The translations under genes and the position numbers were made by a program. A model generated the notes under the pieces. The model was not told where the DNA came from. It did not search any database and saw nothing but the letters and a program-made list of their open reading frames with translations. 64,000 nt of DNA, taken from contig JAKFFN010000113.1 in the NCBI GenBank assembly GCA_036675025.1, forward strand, positions 13,596-77,595, written 5' to 3'. Of this stretch, positions 34,927-44,006 are shown piece after piece (positions within the stretch are counted from its first letter, which is position 1; the number at the start of each line of letters is the position of its first letter). The DNA is from JAKFFN01 sp036675025 (GTDB lineage: Bacteria > Sumerlaeota > Sumerlaeia > Sumerlaeales > Sumerlaeaceae).

Positions 34927-36360
34927 TCAGATTTCCTGAACGAGGGCCAGTTGCTCTTTCTCTACAAAGACTTCCGACATTTTATGGAGCGGGCGGAGCG
35001 GAATTGCGGTTTCTATGCAGAATTCCAGAATCCGCAGAATCACCAGGTATTCAAGCGTACAGCGTTCCATTGGGAAATCATAATACACACGGACGCTGGT
35101 TGAAAACGTCTGGTCAAAAATATCGCTCATTACAGGAACACGGATCTGCTGCAGGTCCGGTTGCTGGAACATGTCGAATTGAAGCTTCAATTGCCTGCGC
35201 TCTGTAAGCTGCTGCTCGAAATACGTGCAGCGCTCTCGCCAGAAATCCAGCACCTGCTGGATTACGTGTAGCGCCCAACCGATCCCGCTTTCTTCCAGGT
35301 CGATCCAGATAGGCTCATAAACATTTACATCATCAGCCTGCAGGCGCCGGCGAATGTTCAACGTTTCCGTTACCGAGAACTTCCACAGCTTCAGCTTGGA
35401 GTTGGCATCTGAGAAAACATCTGCCTGCACTGCCGCTGAAAACTTTGCATGACTGAGCAGAAACAATTCCATTACGAACTGCGAAAACTGCTGGCGGGTA
35501 TCCGCGCTCATCAGTGCAAAGAAGTTGCTCTCTGCAGAGGTCCATTCCAGGAACTCCACATCGTAGCGCCCCAGCACTTCAGAAGATGCCTGGTGAAGCC
35601 ACGCGATTCCATCAAATGGCAGCGTACGTATTAGCCCGCCGCGACCGTTAAAATCCGCGGACCGTCGGTTATCCAGGAAGTTCGTACGTAAGCGCAGTTC
35701 CGGTTCCTGCAGACCAATCAGGGTGTCATAAAGAAACAGCAGGATAACCTTCTGCATCAATACCTGCATAAACGCCGGCGTCGCATTCGTGCGTGCGCCG
35801 ATGCCTACCTTCCACAGGTCCAGCCACCGCGCAAATTCCTCAGCCCGCTGACTGTTGGTCTTGCGCTGGATCTTGTTCCACTGCTCCGCAATGTGTGCGC
35901 CCTCAGATACGGGAATGATTACCAGTTCCTGCAGGCCCGCAAAATCGTTTCCCCACCGTATGAGTTCTTCCATGGCAGAATCATATAGAAAAAAGCTCTT
36001 TTTCCCAATGAAGAGGATATAGGGAATCTCGCAATGCGGCTTTAGACGCAGCAGCGATTCTGCAATGAAAGCATTTTTATCTACGTACTGTTCGAACAAT
36101 TCATGAAATTGCGGCAGATCGGCAGTCACTGTATAGATGAGGCAAAAGGGCCGCGCATCGTATTGTGGCTGGCTTACAACGTACGGCGGAAAGCGTCTTA
36201 CGCCGCGGCGGACAATAGCAGAAAGATCGCGTCCCGCTTCGCTCTGCACCCCATCAGGCGCATGCACCGGGTTGAGTTCCACCGGAAACGGTTCAATGTC
36301 ACCGCGGCGCTCACTCCGGATTTCGTCTATATGTTGCCAAAAGCGTTCAAACAGATTCAT
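34927..36360 (-). CDS. Hypothetical 477-residue cytoplasmic protein
   Basis: I do not recognise this protein. It has no signal peptide or membrane segment. The N-terminal part (about 1-170) looks alpha/beta (FCLIYTVTADLPQFHELFEQY, IPYILFIGKKSFFLY, LQELVIIPVSEG), similar in feel to the N-terminal domains of DNA methylase or restriction subunits. The middle and C-terminal parts are helical and rich in aromatic and glutamine residues (WRERCTYFEQQLTERRQLKLQFDMFQQ). No methylase motif (NPPY or FxGxG) is seen. It is transcribed toward the HAD hydrolase. The ATG has no strong ribosome site. Confidence 0.7.
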   Translation of the reverse strand: MNLFERFWQHIDEIRSERRGDIEPFPVELNPVHAPDGVQSEAGRDLSAIVRRGVRRFPPYVVSQPQYDARPFCLIYTVTADLPQFHELFEQYVDKNAFIAESLLRLKPHCEIPYILFIGKKSFFLYDSAMEELIRWGNDFAGLQELVIIPVSEGAHIAEQWNKIQRKTNSQRAEEFARWLDLWKVGIGARTNATPAFMQVLMQKVILLFLYDTLIGLQEPELRLRTNFLDNRRSADFNGRGGLIRTLPFDGIAWLHQASSEVLGRYDVEFLEWTSAESNFFALMSADTRQQFSQFVMELFLLSHAKFSAAVQADVFSDANSKLKLWKFSVTETLNIRRRLQADDVNVYEPIWIDLEESGIGWALHVIQQVLDFWRERCTYFEQQLTERRQLKLQFDMFQQPDLQQIRVPVMSDIFDQTFSTSVRVYYDFPMERCTLEYLVILRILEFCIETAIPLRPLHKMSEVFVEKEQLALVQEI

Positions 36361-36494
36361 AATACTGGGGAGCTAATTCCTGCGAAAGGGGGGAGTTAAG
36401 CAAGAGGAAACGCAGAAATTGTTATAGACCGTGTGCGGTTCTTGCTTCTTCCTTTCATTTCAGAAGATTTACAAACTTTTACTGGAGAGTTCCC

Positions 36495-36782
36495 ATGCCT
36501 GAACGCCTGGCTGACAACAAAGTCACAGAACAGTTAAATACCTTGTCTGGATGGCAGCGAAGTGGCGACCAGATCGAAAAAGACTTTGAGTTTAAAGACT
36601 TTGCAAAAGCGCTCGCCTTTGTAAACCAGGTAGGAGATGAAGCCGAACGCATGGACCACCACCCCGACATTTTTTTGCATAGCTGGAACAAGGTAAAAAT
36701 TTCCCTGACCACCCACTCCGCAAAAGGCTTAACTGAAAACGATTTTGAACTTGCCCGCAAGATTCAGAAGCTTCAATCCTAG
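36495..36782 (+). CDS. phhB: 4a-hydroxytetrahydrobiopterin dehydratase (pterin carbinolamine dehydratase)
   Basis: The 95-residue enzyme shows the signature GDEAERMDHHPDIFLHSWNKV followed by LTTHSAKGLTENDFELA. The HHP and later T-H pair form the active site. It dehydrates 4a-hydroxy-tetrahydropterin, recycling the cofactor of aromatic amino acid hydroxylases, and can also act with molybdopterin-type pterins. No phenylalanine hydroxylase is in the window. GGAGAG precedes the ATG. It heads a row with the rhodanese, bioD and a glycosyltransferase, with very short gaps. Confidence 0.95.
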   Translation: MPERLADNKVTEQLNTLSGWQRSGDQIEKDFEFKDFAKALAFVNQVGDEAERMDHHPDIFLHSWNKVKISLTTHSAKGLTENDFELARKIQKLQS

Positions 36783-36789
36783 GCATTCT

Positions 36790-37134
36790 ATGGAAAGTAA
36801 AGACCTTGATGAACTGGAAATCGGCCCCGAGGAAGTGGAACCGCTCATCGGCAATGAAAATCACAATACTGATATCGTTGACGTGCGGGAAGAGTCTGAG
36901 CTTGCAGGGGGCATCCTGCCAGGTGCAATTCATGTCCCAATGTCCCGGTTCCAAGAGCACATTCCTAGCTTTACCAGCGATCGCCGCTATGTAATTTACT
37001 GTGCCCATGGCGTACGTAGCCTGCATGTTGCAGAATGGCTATGTGCAAACAAAGGCGTCAGCGCAAAGTCCATGCGCGGGGGCTTTGCAGACTGGAATGG
37101 GCCGATAGCTTCTTATAACGGCGGCACTCGTTGA
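36790..37134 (+). CDS. Rhodanese-like sulfurtransferase domain protein
   Basis: A 114-residue single rhodanese domain. The CDC25-like N-terminal motif is DIVDVREESELAGGILPGAIHVPMSRF, and the active-site loop is YCAHGVRSLHVAEWL, with the catalytic cysteine in YCAHGVRS. The C-terminal GGFADWNGPIASY is typical. Such proteins move sulfane sulfur from thiosulfate or persulfides. The frame extends upstream to 36745 inside phhB, but the ATG at 36790, eight bases after its stop, begins the family match. Its TGA overlaps the TTG start of bioD. Confidence 0.92.
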   Translation: MESKDLDELEIGPEEVEPLIGNENHNTDIVDVREESELAGGILPGAIHVPMSRFQEHIPSFTSDRRYVIYCAHGVRSLHVAEWLCANKGVSAKSMRGGFADWNGPIASYNGGTR

Positions 37135-37859
37135 GAGGCCTGTTCATTACAGGCACCGATACTGGCGCAGGCAAAACAGTCGCAACGGCAACTCTCTGCC
37201 GGATTTTGCGAAGCCGCGGAATCGATGCCGTTGCCTTCAAGCCCTTCGCTACTGGCATAGGCCCCGATACCCGCTGGAAAGACAATGATCCACTTATCCT
37301 GGCCGCGGCTATGGACTATGCCGAACCGCCTGAGGTAATCGCTCCTTTGCGATTGAAGCCGCCCCTCAGCCCTTACGATGCTGCCCGCGTAAGCCACGCC
37401 TCGTTTGATATAGATGCAATCATACAGGCAACTGAAGCCGTGGCTACCCGACATGAACTTGCGCTTGTAGAAGGCGTGGGGGGAGTTTGTGTGCCTCTGA
37501 CTGAAGATGTACTGGTTGCCGATTTTGCAAAGCGACTGGGTCTTCCGGCTCTTGTAGTTGCCAGATCAAGCCTTGGCACCATAAACCATAGTCTATTGAC
37601 GGTCACCGCCCTGCGTTCTGCAGGTGTCTCCGTGGAAGGGCTGATTTTTTCCCGGCCCGGTTCCGGTGAACTCAGCCTGGATGAAATAGTGGGACCTGAA
37701 ACAGCCTGTCGTTTTGCGCGTACTGCTTTTTATGGCCTCATTCAGCATAGTAGTGAACTTGATTTCGCCGGTAGCGTTGACGAGTTCGTCTCTGCGCTGC
37801 CAGTAAACGACCAGGCTCTTATAGCAGTTGCAGATTCCCTGCTAACCGGTACTACCTGA
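37131..37859 (+). CDS. bioD: Dethiobiotin synthetase
   Basis: The 242-residue enzyme has the P-loop ITGTDTGAGKTVATA at the N-terminus, FKPFATGIGPDTRW and EGVGGVCVPL in the middle and later the substrate-lid segment VARSSLGTINHSLLTV. It carries out the ATP-dependent ring closure of 7,8-diaminopelargonate with CO2 in biotin synthesis. It starts with TTG at 37131, four bases overlapping the rhodanese stop (TTGA), and ends one base before the glycosyltransferase ATG. bioA, bioB and bioF are not in the window. Confidence 0.95.
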   Translation: MRGLFITGTDTGAGKTVATATLCRILRSRGIDAVAFKPFATGIGPDTRWKDNDPLILAAAMDYAEPPEVIAPLRLKPPLSPYDAARVSHASFDIDAIIQATEAVATRHELALVEGVGGVCVPLTEDVLVADFAKRLGLPALVVARSSLGTINHSLLTVTALRSAGVSVEGLIFSRPGSGELSLDEIVGPETACRFARTAFYGLIQHSSELDFAGSVDEFVSALPVNDQALIAVADSLLTGTT

Positions 37860-37860
37860 G

Positions 37861-39219
37861 ATGCGGGGTCCGCGGACCTTTCTTCGCAAGTACTGGCCCG
37901 AAATATTGCTCCTACTGATGTTCGTGGGACTGTCGCTCTATTATGACGCTCAACTCAAAAGTCGTCTCGATATTGATTCGCACCGTTACCTGGAGCTTGG
38001 AAATCGTCTGCTCGAAACTGGCCGGTTTGAGCATAGAGGGCTGGATGGCAACCTGACTCCCGACTACAGCAGAACTCCAACGTTTCCTCTGCTAATCGCG
38101 GCCTCGATGTCAATATTTGGCAAAAATTCAACGGCCGCAATCACAGCAGTAATCTGGCTGCAGCGCCTGGCGTGGGCTGGCTCAGTGTGCTGGTTGCTTC
38201 CACGCATTCGCTCCGGCAGTGGAAGAGTTCGCCCTTGGTCTTTGATTGGTAAAGTCGTGCTGCTGTTTTCGCCCGTGGTGCTTTATCATGGAGCGCTGCT
38301 GCTGACGGACCTCCTTTACGCCGCCGGATTGCTGGCAGCATGCCGGCTCACATTCCGGTCTTTAAACCAGCAACCGGTGTCTGCCCTTCCAGTGGGATTG
38401 TTTCACGGCGTGCTCACGCTCCTGCGACCTGTGCATTTACTCGTTCCCGTGATCCTGAGCCTGCCATTTATCAGGCACCGTAATACTACTGTCGTTGTTT
38501 TGATCTTCGCCGCATTTCTCGTTCCGGCAGGGTGGATGATCCGCAACCATAGCATCCACGACAGCTACTCATTAGTAGCTTTGGACGGTCGTGCCCTTGC
38601 TCTTCACCGCGAACAGACGATACGCCAGATGCAGCCCGCAGATAGTAGCGCAGAATACGGACCGGAATTTATAGCAGCGCTTCATTCCACAAACGAGAAT
38701 CCTATCACGGCCGCATGGATTCTCATGCGCGACTACCAGCTAACCGAGATTCACGCGGACAAAACAGCCAAGGCCGTTGCTCTTGAAGCGATCAGAACAG
38801 ATCCGCTCAACTACCTGAAGCAAACTGCCAGCAATCTCGGCCGATTGGTCTGGAGCCGGATCGACGGCTACAACGTTGCACAGGTTCTGATGCCGGCGGC
38901 AGGGGAGCGGACCTGGCAACTGGCCGGAACAGCTAACGGAATCTGGGGTGTTGTAATGTTTTTGTTAATCCCTGTCTGGCTTGTTGTAACGCGGATCAGG
39001 CTACGCCATTTTTACAACCGTGTCACCATAGCGTTGATTCTTCTCGCCCTATATATGGCCGCCTTACCCGCGTTTACTACCGTAACCTACGGCCGCTTCA
39101 TGCTTCCCCTGCTGCCTTTGGTCGGGCTTGTTTATTGCATGGCAGATATTGGCCCACAGAAGAAGTCGTCTCGCCGTTGGCAAGAGAAAAACAAAAAGAA
39201 AAACTTTCCTGAAAGCTAG
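37861..39219 (+). CDS. Membrane glycosyltransferase, PMT/ArnT-like (GT39-type)
   Basis: The 452-residue membrane protein has many hydrophobic segments and an early acidic loop: LDIDSHRYLELGNRLLETGRF followed by SRTPTFPLLIAASMSIFG. This resembles the D-x-D/E first external loop of protein O-mannosyltransferase and ArnT-like enzymes that take sugars from lipid-phosphate donors. About ten membrane segments follow, then a positive tail (KKSSRRWQEKNKKKN). Acceptor is unknown: protein, lipid A or teichoic-type polymers are possible. It ends the phhB / rhodanese / bioD row and may be transcribed with it, though a functional link is not apparent. Confidence 0.75.
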   Translation: MRGPRTFLRKYWPEILLLLMFVGLSLYYDAQLKSRLDIDSHRYLELGNRLLETGRFEHRGLDGNLTPDYSRTPTFPLLIAASMSIFGKNSTAAITAVIWLQRLAWAGSVCWLLPRIRSGSGRVRPWSLIGKVVLLFSPVVLYHGALLLTDLLYAAGLLAACRLTFRSLNQQPVSALPVGLFHGVLTLLRPVHLLVPVILSLPFIRHRNTTVVVLIFAAFLVPAGWMIRNHSIHDSYSLVALDGRALALHREQTIRQMQPADSSAEYGPEFIAALHSTNENPITAAWILMRDYQLTEIHADKTAKAVALEAIRTDPLNYLKQTASNLGRLVWSRIDGYNVAQVLMPAAGERTWQLAGTANGIWGVVMFLLIPVWLVVTRIRLRHFYNRVTIALILLALYMAALPAFTTVTYGRFMLPLLPLVGLVYCMADIGPQKKSSRRWQEKNKKKNFPES

Positions 39220-39303
39220 GATTTTGCTTTCATGCGTTGACACGCTAGGCGCATCATCCGAAACCTAACAACAAAGTAAGTGTGAAAGGTCTCTCGACCA
39301 CAA

Positions 39304-40686
39304 ATGGCAGAAGTTTATCCATTTATTGGAACTCGATACAACTCGCAGCTGATCGGAAGCCTGAGTAAGGTCATCAGTCCGCCGCATGATGCGATAACAC
39401 CTGAGTTGCAGAACACGTTGTATGATCGGCACGAGCACAATATTGTCCGAATAGCATGCGTGCGGGAAGGCGAGGGTGAAGACGAGGAAGAGGGCTTTTC
39501 CAGCCGGTTTAACCGTGCCGCCAACACGCTGGGCTCCTGGCGCAGCGACGGCGTATTTATCGAAGATGAACGTCCGTCTTTCTACTTGTATGAACAGGTG
39601 TTTAAATCTGCCGACGGCCAGGAGCAGCGCCGTTCTGGTTTTTTTGCCAAGGTAAAACTGGAAGAGACCGTTGTCAGTACTGATCCTGATGCCGTCGGAC
39701 AACTCTCTGGTGCCCGGGCTGACATGCTCAGCTTTATCCGGTCCACAAAAGCCAACGTCAGCCCTATAACATCCTTGTTTGATGACCCGGGGCAGGAAGT
39801 TACCCAACTCCTCCAGGCACGCATGAAAGAAAAGCCCTGGGAGGAAATGAAAGACGAAGACGGCGTTGTTCATCGCCTGTGGGTGGTACAGAAGAAAGAT
39901 TTGCTTCTTAACGTCATCGAGGCCATGAAATCTCGCAACATCTTTGTAGCTGAAGGCCAGAAGCGCTACGTGACTGCCCAGGCGTATCGCGATGAGATGC
40001 GCGCTGAGGCTGGCAAGGGCGATGGCAAGCAGCCGTATGATTTCATTATGATGCTGCTGCTCCCGGCGCACCAGGAAAGCCTCATGGTTGAGCCGGTACA
40101 TCGCGCCCTTACCAAGAGCATCATGGCAGACGTCGATCTGAAAGACGCACTGGAAGAGCTCGGCGATAACTTTACCATCGAGCGAGATAAAGTCAACCTG
40201 GCCGACAGCGAGGCGGAAGCTGCCCGAGTAGTGGAGAGGTTGCGTGAACTTGGGAACGACGGCACTACCATCGCACTGGTTCATGCATCGGGCGGCGTGT
40301 TTTACCTGAAACTCAACAGCGACGTAGAAATGGCCGACCTGTACGACGATTCCCAGGTCCCCGATTGCATGGGGGCTGTGGACGTCTGCATTCTTCACAA
40401 CTATATCATCAACCATGTGCTCATCGGGAACCCGGAATATGAACTGGATGATGATGAGTGCCTGTATGTGGAATCGGCAGAACAGCTTTTAAATCTGCTC
40501 AAACAGAAGAAGGCCGTCTGCGGCTTTCTACTGAATCCCATGCCGGTTTCGCGCATGATGACGATTGCAGGCTCGTCGGTGCTTGTGCCCATGGACGAGG
40601 GGGCTATGCGTCCGCGTCCTGCTACAGGCCTGGTCCTTCGAAACATGCAGACCGACAATCCCAAACCCGCTCGCGCGAAGAAATAA
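39304..40686 (+). CDS. DUF1015 family protein
   Basis: The 460-residue cytoplasmic protein starts MAEVYPFIGTRYN and VISPPHDAITPELQNTLYDRHEHNIVRI. Later segments include SFYLYEQVF, RRSGFFAKVKLEE, DMLSFIRSTKANVSPITSLFDDP and VHRLWVV. These are the conserved blocks of DUF1015 (PF06245). Family members are related to SbnI-type free serine kinases; that activity here is only a possibility. The C-terminus has an acidic stretch (YELDDDECLYVE) and a proline-rich tail. It is 82 bases upstream of the agmatine deiminase gene. Confidence 0.85.
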   Translation: MAEVYPFIGTRYNSQLIGSLSKVISPPHDAITPELQNTLYDRHEHNIVRIACVREGEGEDEEEGFSSRFNRAANTLGSWRSDGVFIEDERPSFYLYEQVFKSADGQEQRRSGFFAKVKLEETVVSTDPDAVGQLSGARADMLSFIRSTKANVSPITSLFDDPGQEVTQLLQARMKEKPWEEMKDEDGVVHRLWVVQKKDLLLNVIEAMKSRNIFVAEGQKRYVTAQAYRDEMRAEAGKGDGKQPYDFIMMLLLPAHQESLMVEPVHRALTKSIMADVDLKDALEELGDNFTIERDKVNLADSEAEAARVVERLRELGNDGTTIALVHASGGVFYLKLNSDVEMADLYDDSQVPDCMGAVDVCILHNYIINHVLIGNPEYELDDDECLYVESAEQLLNLLKQKKAVCGFLLNPMPVSRMMTIAGSSVLVPMDEGAMRPRPATGLVLRNMQTDNPKPARAKK

Positions 40687-40767
40687 TACGTGCGCCTGGC
40701 CCGTGCTTAGATGCTCAGCCAGCTCGCTTCATTGATTACCATCTCAACCCTCAGGTAGTACCGATCC

Positions 40768-41859
40768 ATGGCTCGTACGTCCAATAATCTTCTCACGCCC
40801 AACCCGGGCAGCCCGGCCGCTGCCGGCTATATCATGCCGGCAGAATGGGAGACACACGCCGCTACCTGGCTGGCCTGGCCCCATAACATTGAGGACTGGC
40901 CGGGGAAGTTTTCCGTCATCCAATGGGTTTACACAGATATCATCAGGCACCTGGCGAAAGATGAGATCGTGAACCTGCTGGTAAACGATGCCGCCATGGA
41001 AACCAAAGCGCGGCGTGTTCTGGTTAAGCATCACGTGAACCTCGACGCTGTGAAGTTTCACCACGTAAAGACCGATCGCATCTGGACCCGTGACAGCGGC
41101 CCGATTTTCATCCAGAACTCCGACGGCAAAACCGCCATCACCAACTGGCACTTTAATGCCTGGGCCAAATATGACAACTGGACCAATGACGACCTGGTGC
41201 CGGATGCGGCGGCTGGCGTGCTTCGCTTGAAGCAGTACAAGCCGACTGCCGGCAAGCCGAAGCGCCGGGTTGTTCTCGAGGGCGGCAGCATCGACGTGAA
41301 CGGTGCCGGCCTTATCCTTACTACCGAAGAGTGCCTGCTGAGTGAAGTGCAGCAGCGCAATCCCGGGCTCAGCCGCGAAGAGGTCGAGCAGGTCATGTGC
41401 GACAACCTCGGCGTCCGCAAAGTTCTCTGGCTGAAAAATGGCATCGCCGGCGACGACACCCACGGCCACGTTGACGATCTTGCGCGCTTTACGGATAAGA
41501 ACACGATTGTCATCGCCTCGGAGCAGGACAAGTCCGACGCGAACTACGAGAATCTCCGAGAGAACGTGGAACTTCTGCGCAGCATGAAGAACCTGCAGGG
41601 TCGGCCGTTCCGGGTTGTGGAACTTCCTATGCCGGCGCCCGTGGTATTCGAAGGTCAGCGTCTGCCGGCCAGTTATGCGAACTTCTACATCGCCAATAAG
41701 AAGGTTCTGGTGCCGACGTTTAATGATCCAAACGACCGCATTGCCCTGAACATCCTGGCCGACCTGTTCCCGAAGCGGCAGATCATTGGCATTCATAGCC
41801 TGGACCTTGTCTGGGGTCTCGGCACGCTGCATTGCATGACGCAACAGCAACCTGCGTGA
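40768..41859 (+). CDS. aguA: Agmatine deiminase
   Basis: The 363-residue enzyme has the PAD-type catalytic segments: EWETHAATWLAWPHN, RIWTRDSGPIF, RRVVLEGGSIDVNG, GDDTHGHVDDLARF and the catalytic cysteine near the end in GTLHCMTQQQP (C356). The substrate loop THGHVDDL and the terminal cysteine both match AguA. It converts agmatine to N-carbamoylputrescine and ammonia on the arginine decarboxylase route to putrescine. N-carbamoylputrescine amidase is not next to it here, and the other route enzymes are outside the window. The reading frame starts at an ATG with a weak ribosome site. Confidence 0.95.
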   Translation: MARTSNNLLTPNPGSPAAAGYIMPAEWETHAATWLAWPHNIEDWPGKFSVIQWVYTDIIRHLAKDEIVNLLVNDAAMETKARRVLVKHHVNLDAVKFHHVKTDRIWTRDSGPIFIQNSDGKTAITNWHFNAWAKYDNWTNDDLVPDAAAGVLRLKQYKPTAGKPKRRVVLEGGSIDVNGAGLILTTEECLLSEVQQRNPGLSREEVEQVMCDNLGVRKVLWLKNGIAGDDTHGHVDDLARFTDKNTIVIASEQDKSDANYENLRENVELLRSMKNLQGRPFRVVELPMPAPVVFEGQRLPASYANFYIANKKVLVPTFNDPNDRIALNILADLFPKRQIIGIHSLDLVWGLGTLHCMTQQQPA

Positions 41860-42244
41860 TTTTCGCTGGCGTGGGTAAGAAGGGCCGCGAAAGTTTTCCA
41901 CAGGCAAAAAAAAAGTAATTCTAATTGCTTCAAATGCAGTGGATGCAGCGTTTTTACCTGATCTATTAAGTACATAATTATCTCGTTCTGTGCAGGTTTG
42001 GGCCGGGTAAACAGCCTTTGAATCGCTGCCGAAGTGGCCGTCGCGGAAGTGGGAGAGTTCCTGGTTCTTTTAGTTTTCATAGTGCTGGTATTTAACCGGA
42101 AGAAATCCGGTGCGCCATTCCCACACGGACCCTTAGAGACCCTTACGGGATCAGAATCATTAATCGGGGGAGTGATGCCAAACCTTGTTGATCCTGTCGG
42201 GATCATATCAGAGGAAGTAGCTTGGCGATAGCTGGAGGTGTTGG
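41860..42244. other. Intergenic region with no convincing gene
   Basis: Holds an A-rich run near 41910, a small hairpin (42190-42194 with 42200-42204), and GGAGG at 42234-42238, which serves the next gene. A GTG-initiated 65-codon frame (42034-42231, plus) encodes one hydrophobic helix, but it has no ribosome site and no recognised relative, so I do not call it. Confidence 0.5.
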
Positions 42245-43636
42245 ATGCTCAATGGATTAAAGTCGTTAGGGTGGTGGCAGGTTTGGGTATTGCTGTTTTG
42301 TGTTGTCGGGCAGGCCGCGGAGCAATCAGACGCGAGTACGTCATCGCCGCTCTACTTTAGACAGTATGCGGTGCGGGAGTCTCGTCTGTTGGAGCTGGCA
42401 GGGGACGGCAAATACCGCCTGCTGGAGCGGGAGCATGATCGCGTAGATGAGGTCGATCGCGGGGCATGGGACGAGGTGAGTGCGGGGCAGTTGCGGTTGG
42501 TATCGTGGCGGTTTTCCAAGACTATAGATTCACCGCCTTTAAAGCTTGGTTGGGTGACAACAGAGACTTTATCGGAACTGGATCGACTGGACTCAGCCCT
42601 GGACCATATCCTGTCGCATGATCAAAGCACCACTATCCCGGGGGGATATGTCGATAACACCTTGCGCTATGCGCTTAACGATACAAAGGTGCGGCCGGAT
42701 ATTGATTACGAACGGATAAGAATTAAAGACCCCCAACCTATAAGCCGGTTGGAAGTTGAGAGTTTTAAGACCGCGGTGGGCGCGGCGATGACATCACCCA
42801 TTGCAGTGACGGTTGTGGCGAAGCAAAGGGAGCAGAAGGAAGTTCCGTATTTGGAGATTCCTGCCGTGACCGACTATCCGTGGGTAGGTCTGCAGAGGGC
42901 TTCTGTTAATGATGCTGCCGCGCTGGAGGCAATTACGACGGCGCCAGCGGTGGAGCGCATTCGCGGATTGTTTGTGCAGATTACGGAGGAAGAATTCCGG
43001 CGAGAGGCGACATCGCACCAGGAGTATCTGTTTGTGCCGCAGTTTGGTGCAGATGTTAGCAGTGCACCGGCGCCAGTCAAAACTTCGGATCCTGCGGTGG
43101 ACCCGGTAGGCGCCATCCAGGCGTTCGTGCCGAGCCTTGTGGAGCTATCCACTAGCACGACGGAAGAAGTTGCAGGCTATTATGCGAATCCCGGCCCTAC
43201 CATGAAAGGCGGATTGTCGGGGAGCAGGCTGTACCTGTTTCCGGATAGTTCCTATTTCTTCATTGAGTGGGCAGATATTATGCCCGGGCTGATAACGAGC
43301 CGGGGCATATGGGACGTGGTGGGGGATTATGTGCTGCTAACGGATGATGGCACCGTGCAGGGCAAGGGGCGTCGGATGGATGATTTTGCATACCTGCCGG
43401 TGACGTATAAGGAGAAGGGGACAACGGTGACGGGATTGTTGGGATTTCCGGAGTCGTATGAGTGGCTGATGGATGATGATGTTTTTGACAGCCGGCGTCT
43501 GTTGTTCAGGACTATGGAGAGGTCGCGGGATATTCCGGTGGCGGAGGCAGCGGAGCTAAAGGCTGAACTGATGCGGAAACATTGGCGTCCGGATTACGCG
43601 GCGGGCAAGCCGGGGGCGCAGCCGCCGAAACGGTAG
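42245..43636 (+). CDS. Hypothetical secreted 463-residue protein
   Basis: No recognised family. It has a signal peptide (LGWWQVWVLLFCVVGQAAE). The rest is a mixture of acidic and hydrophobic residues, with charged segments such as YGERIRIKD and a run of PVKTSDPAVDPVGAI linking two halves. The C-terminal half (SGSRLYLFPDSSYFFIEWADIMPG, GIWDVVGDYVLLTDDG) suggests a beta-rich domain of the kind used as a lipocalin-like or reporter domain. Base use is plainly rich in G-ending codons, which sets it apart from neighbouring genes. Start at ATG with GGAGG. A terminator-like hairpin lies about 200 bases downstream. Confidence 0.65.
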   Translation: MLNGLKSLGWWQVWVLLFCVVGQAAEQSDASTSSPLYFRQYAVRESRLLELAGDGKYRLLEREHDRVDEVDRGAWDEVSAGQLRLVSWRFSKTIDSPPLKLGWVTTETLSELDRLDSALDHILSHDQSTTIPGGYVDNTLRYALNDTKVRPDIDYERIRIKDPQPISRLEVESFKTAVGAAMTSPIAVTVVAKQREQKEVPYLEIPAVTDYPWVGLQRASVNDAAALEAITTAPAVERIRGLFVQITEEEFRREATSHQEYLFVPQFGADVSSAPAPVKTSDPAVDPVGAIQAFVPSLVELSTSTTEEVAGYYANPGPTMKGGLSGSRLYLFPDSSYFFIEWADIMPGLITSRGIWDVVGDYVLLTDDGTVQGKGRRMDDFAYLPVTYKEKGTTVTGLLGFPESYEWLMDDDVFDSRRLLFRTMERSRDIPVAEAAELKAELMRKHWRPDYAAGKPGAQPPKR

Positions 43637-43839
43637 GAAGGCTAAATGATTAGCAACTTCTGGGAATGCGCCCGGTTGCTGGCGCTGTTGGAAGGTTTGT
43701 GAGGAGCGTGTGGGAACAATAAACGTCGAGGCTGACTTCGTACGTGAAAACTGGGGTAAATATTATGTTATGTTTGCTTCTGGCTTTGCACGCGGAAATT
43801 TTGGGTCGGTATGCGCTTTCCTACAGCGCCAGCAAGCGG

Positions 43840-43865
43840 GCGCACTCCTAGAGGGTGCGCTTTTT
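43840..43865 (+). terminator. Rho-independent terminator after the unknown secreted gene
   Basis: GCGCAC (43840-43845) pairs with GTGCGC (43855-43860), followed at once by TTTTT. It lies about 200 bases past the secreted protein gene on the plus strand. Confidence 0.7.
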
Positions 43866-43905
43866 CGTGTGATGGCGCTGCGCGGGTTTGGGGTGGCGGG
43901 TTTTT

Positions 43906-43938
43906 CCGGTGCTGCGCACCGGCGGGCGGGACGCCCGC
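43906..43938. repeat. Pair of GC-rich palindromes (REP-like)
   Basis: CCGGTG/CACCGG (43906-43911 with 43917-43922) and GCGGGC/GCCCGC (43922-43927 with 43933-43938) lie end to end. They are followed by repeated CGCTCCCAG phrases (43938-43993). This looks like a repetitive extragenic element between convergent genes. Copy number elsewhere is unknown. Confidence 0.5.
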
Positions 43939-44006
43939 GCTCCCAGGAACAGCGCTCCCAGAATCTGGCGCTTCGCGGGTTGGCGCTCCAGTAAGCTTGT
44001 CAGGTG

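Larger units (their letters stand above)
43637..44006. other. Intergenic region with terminator and REP-like palindromes
   Basis: This stretch contains the hairpin terminator at 43840 and the palindromes at 43906-43938. Otherwise only short frames occur in it; I see no gene. Confidence 0.6.

Noticed and set aside
39265..40416. Minus-strand frame of 383 codons across the DUF1015 gene
   Set aside because: Antisense to a recognisable family gene; no match of its own.
40744..41907. Minus-strand frame of 387 codons across aguA
   Set aside because: Antisense shadow of aguA, whose catalytic motifs are intact on the plus strand.
42034..42231. Small single-helix membrane ORF upstream of the unknown secreted gene
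   Set aside because: GTG start without ribosome site, no relative recognised; could be chance.
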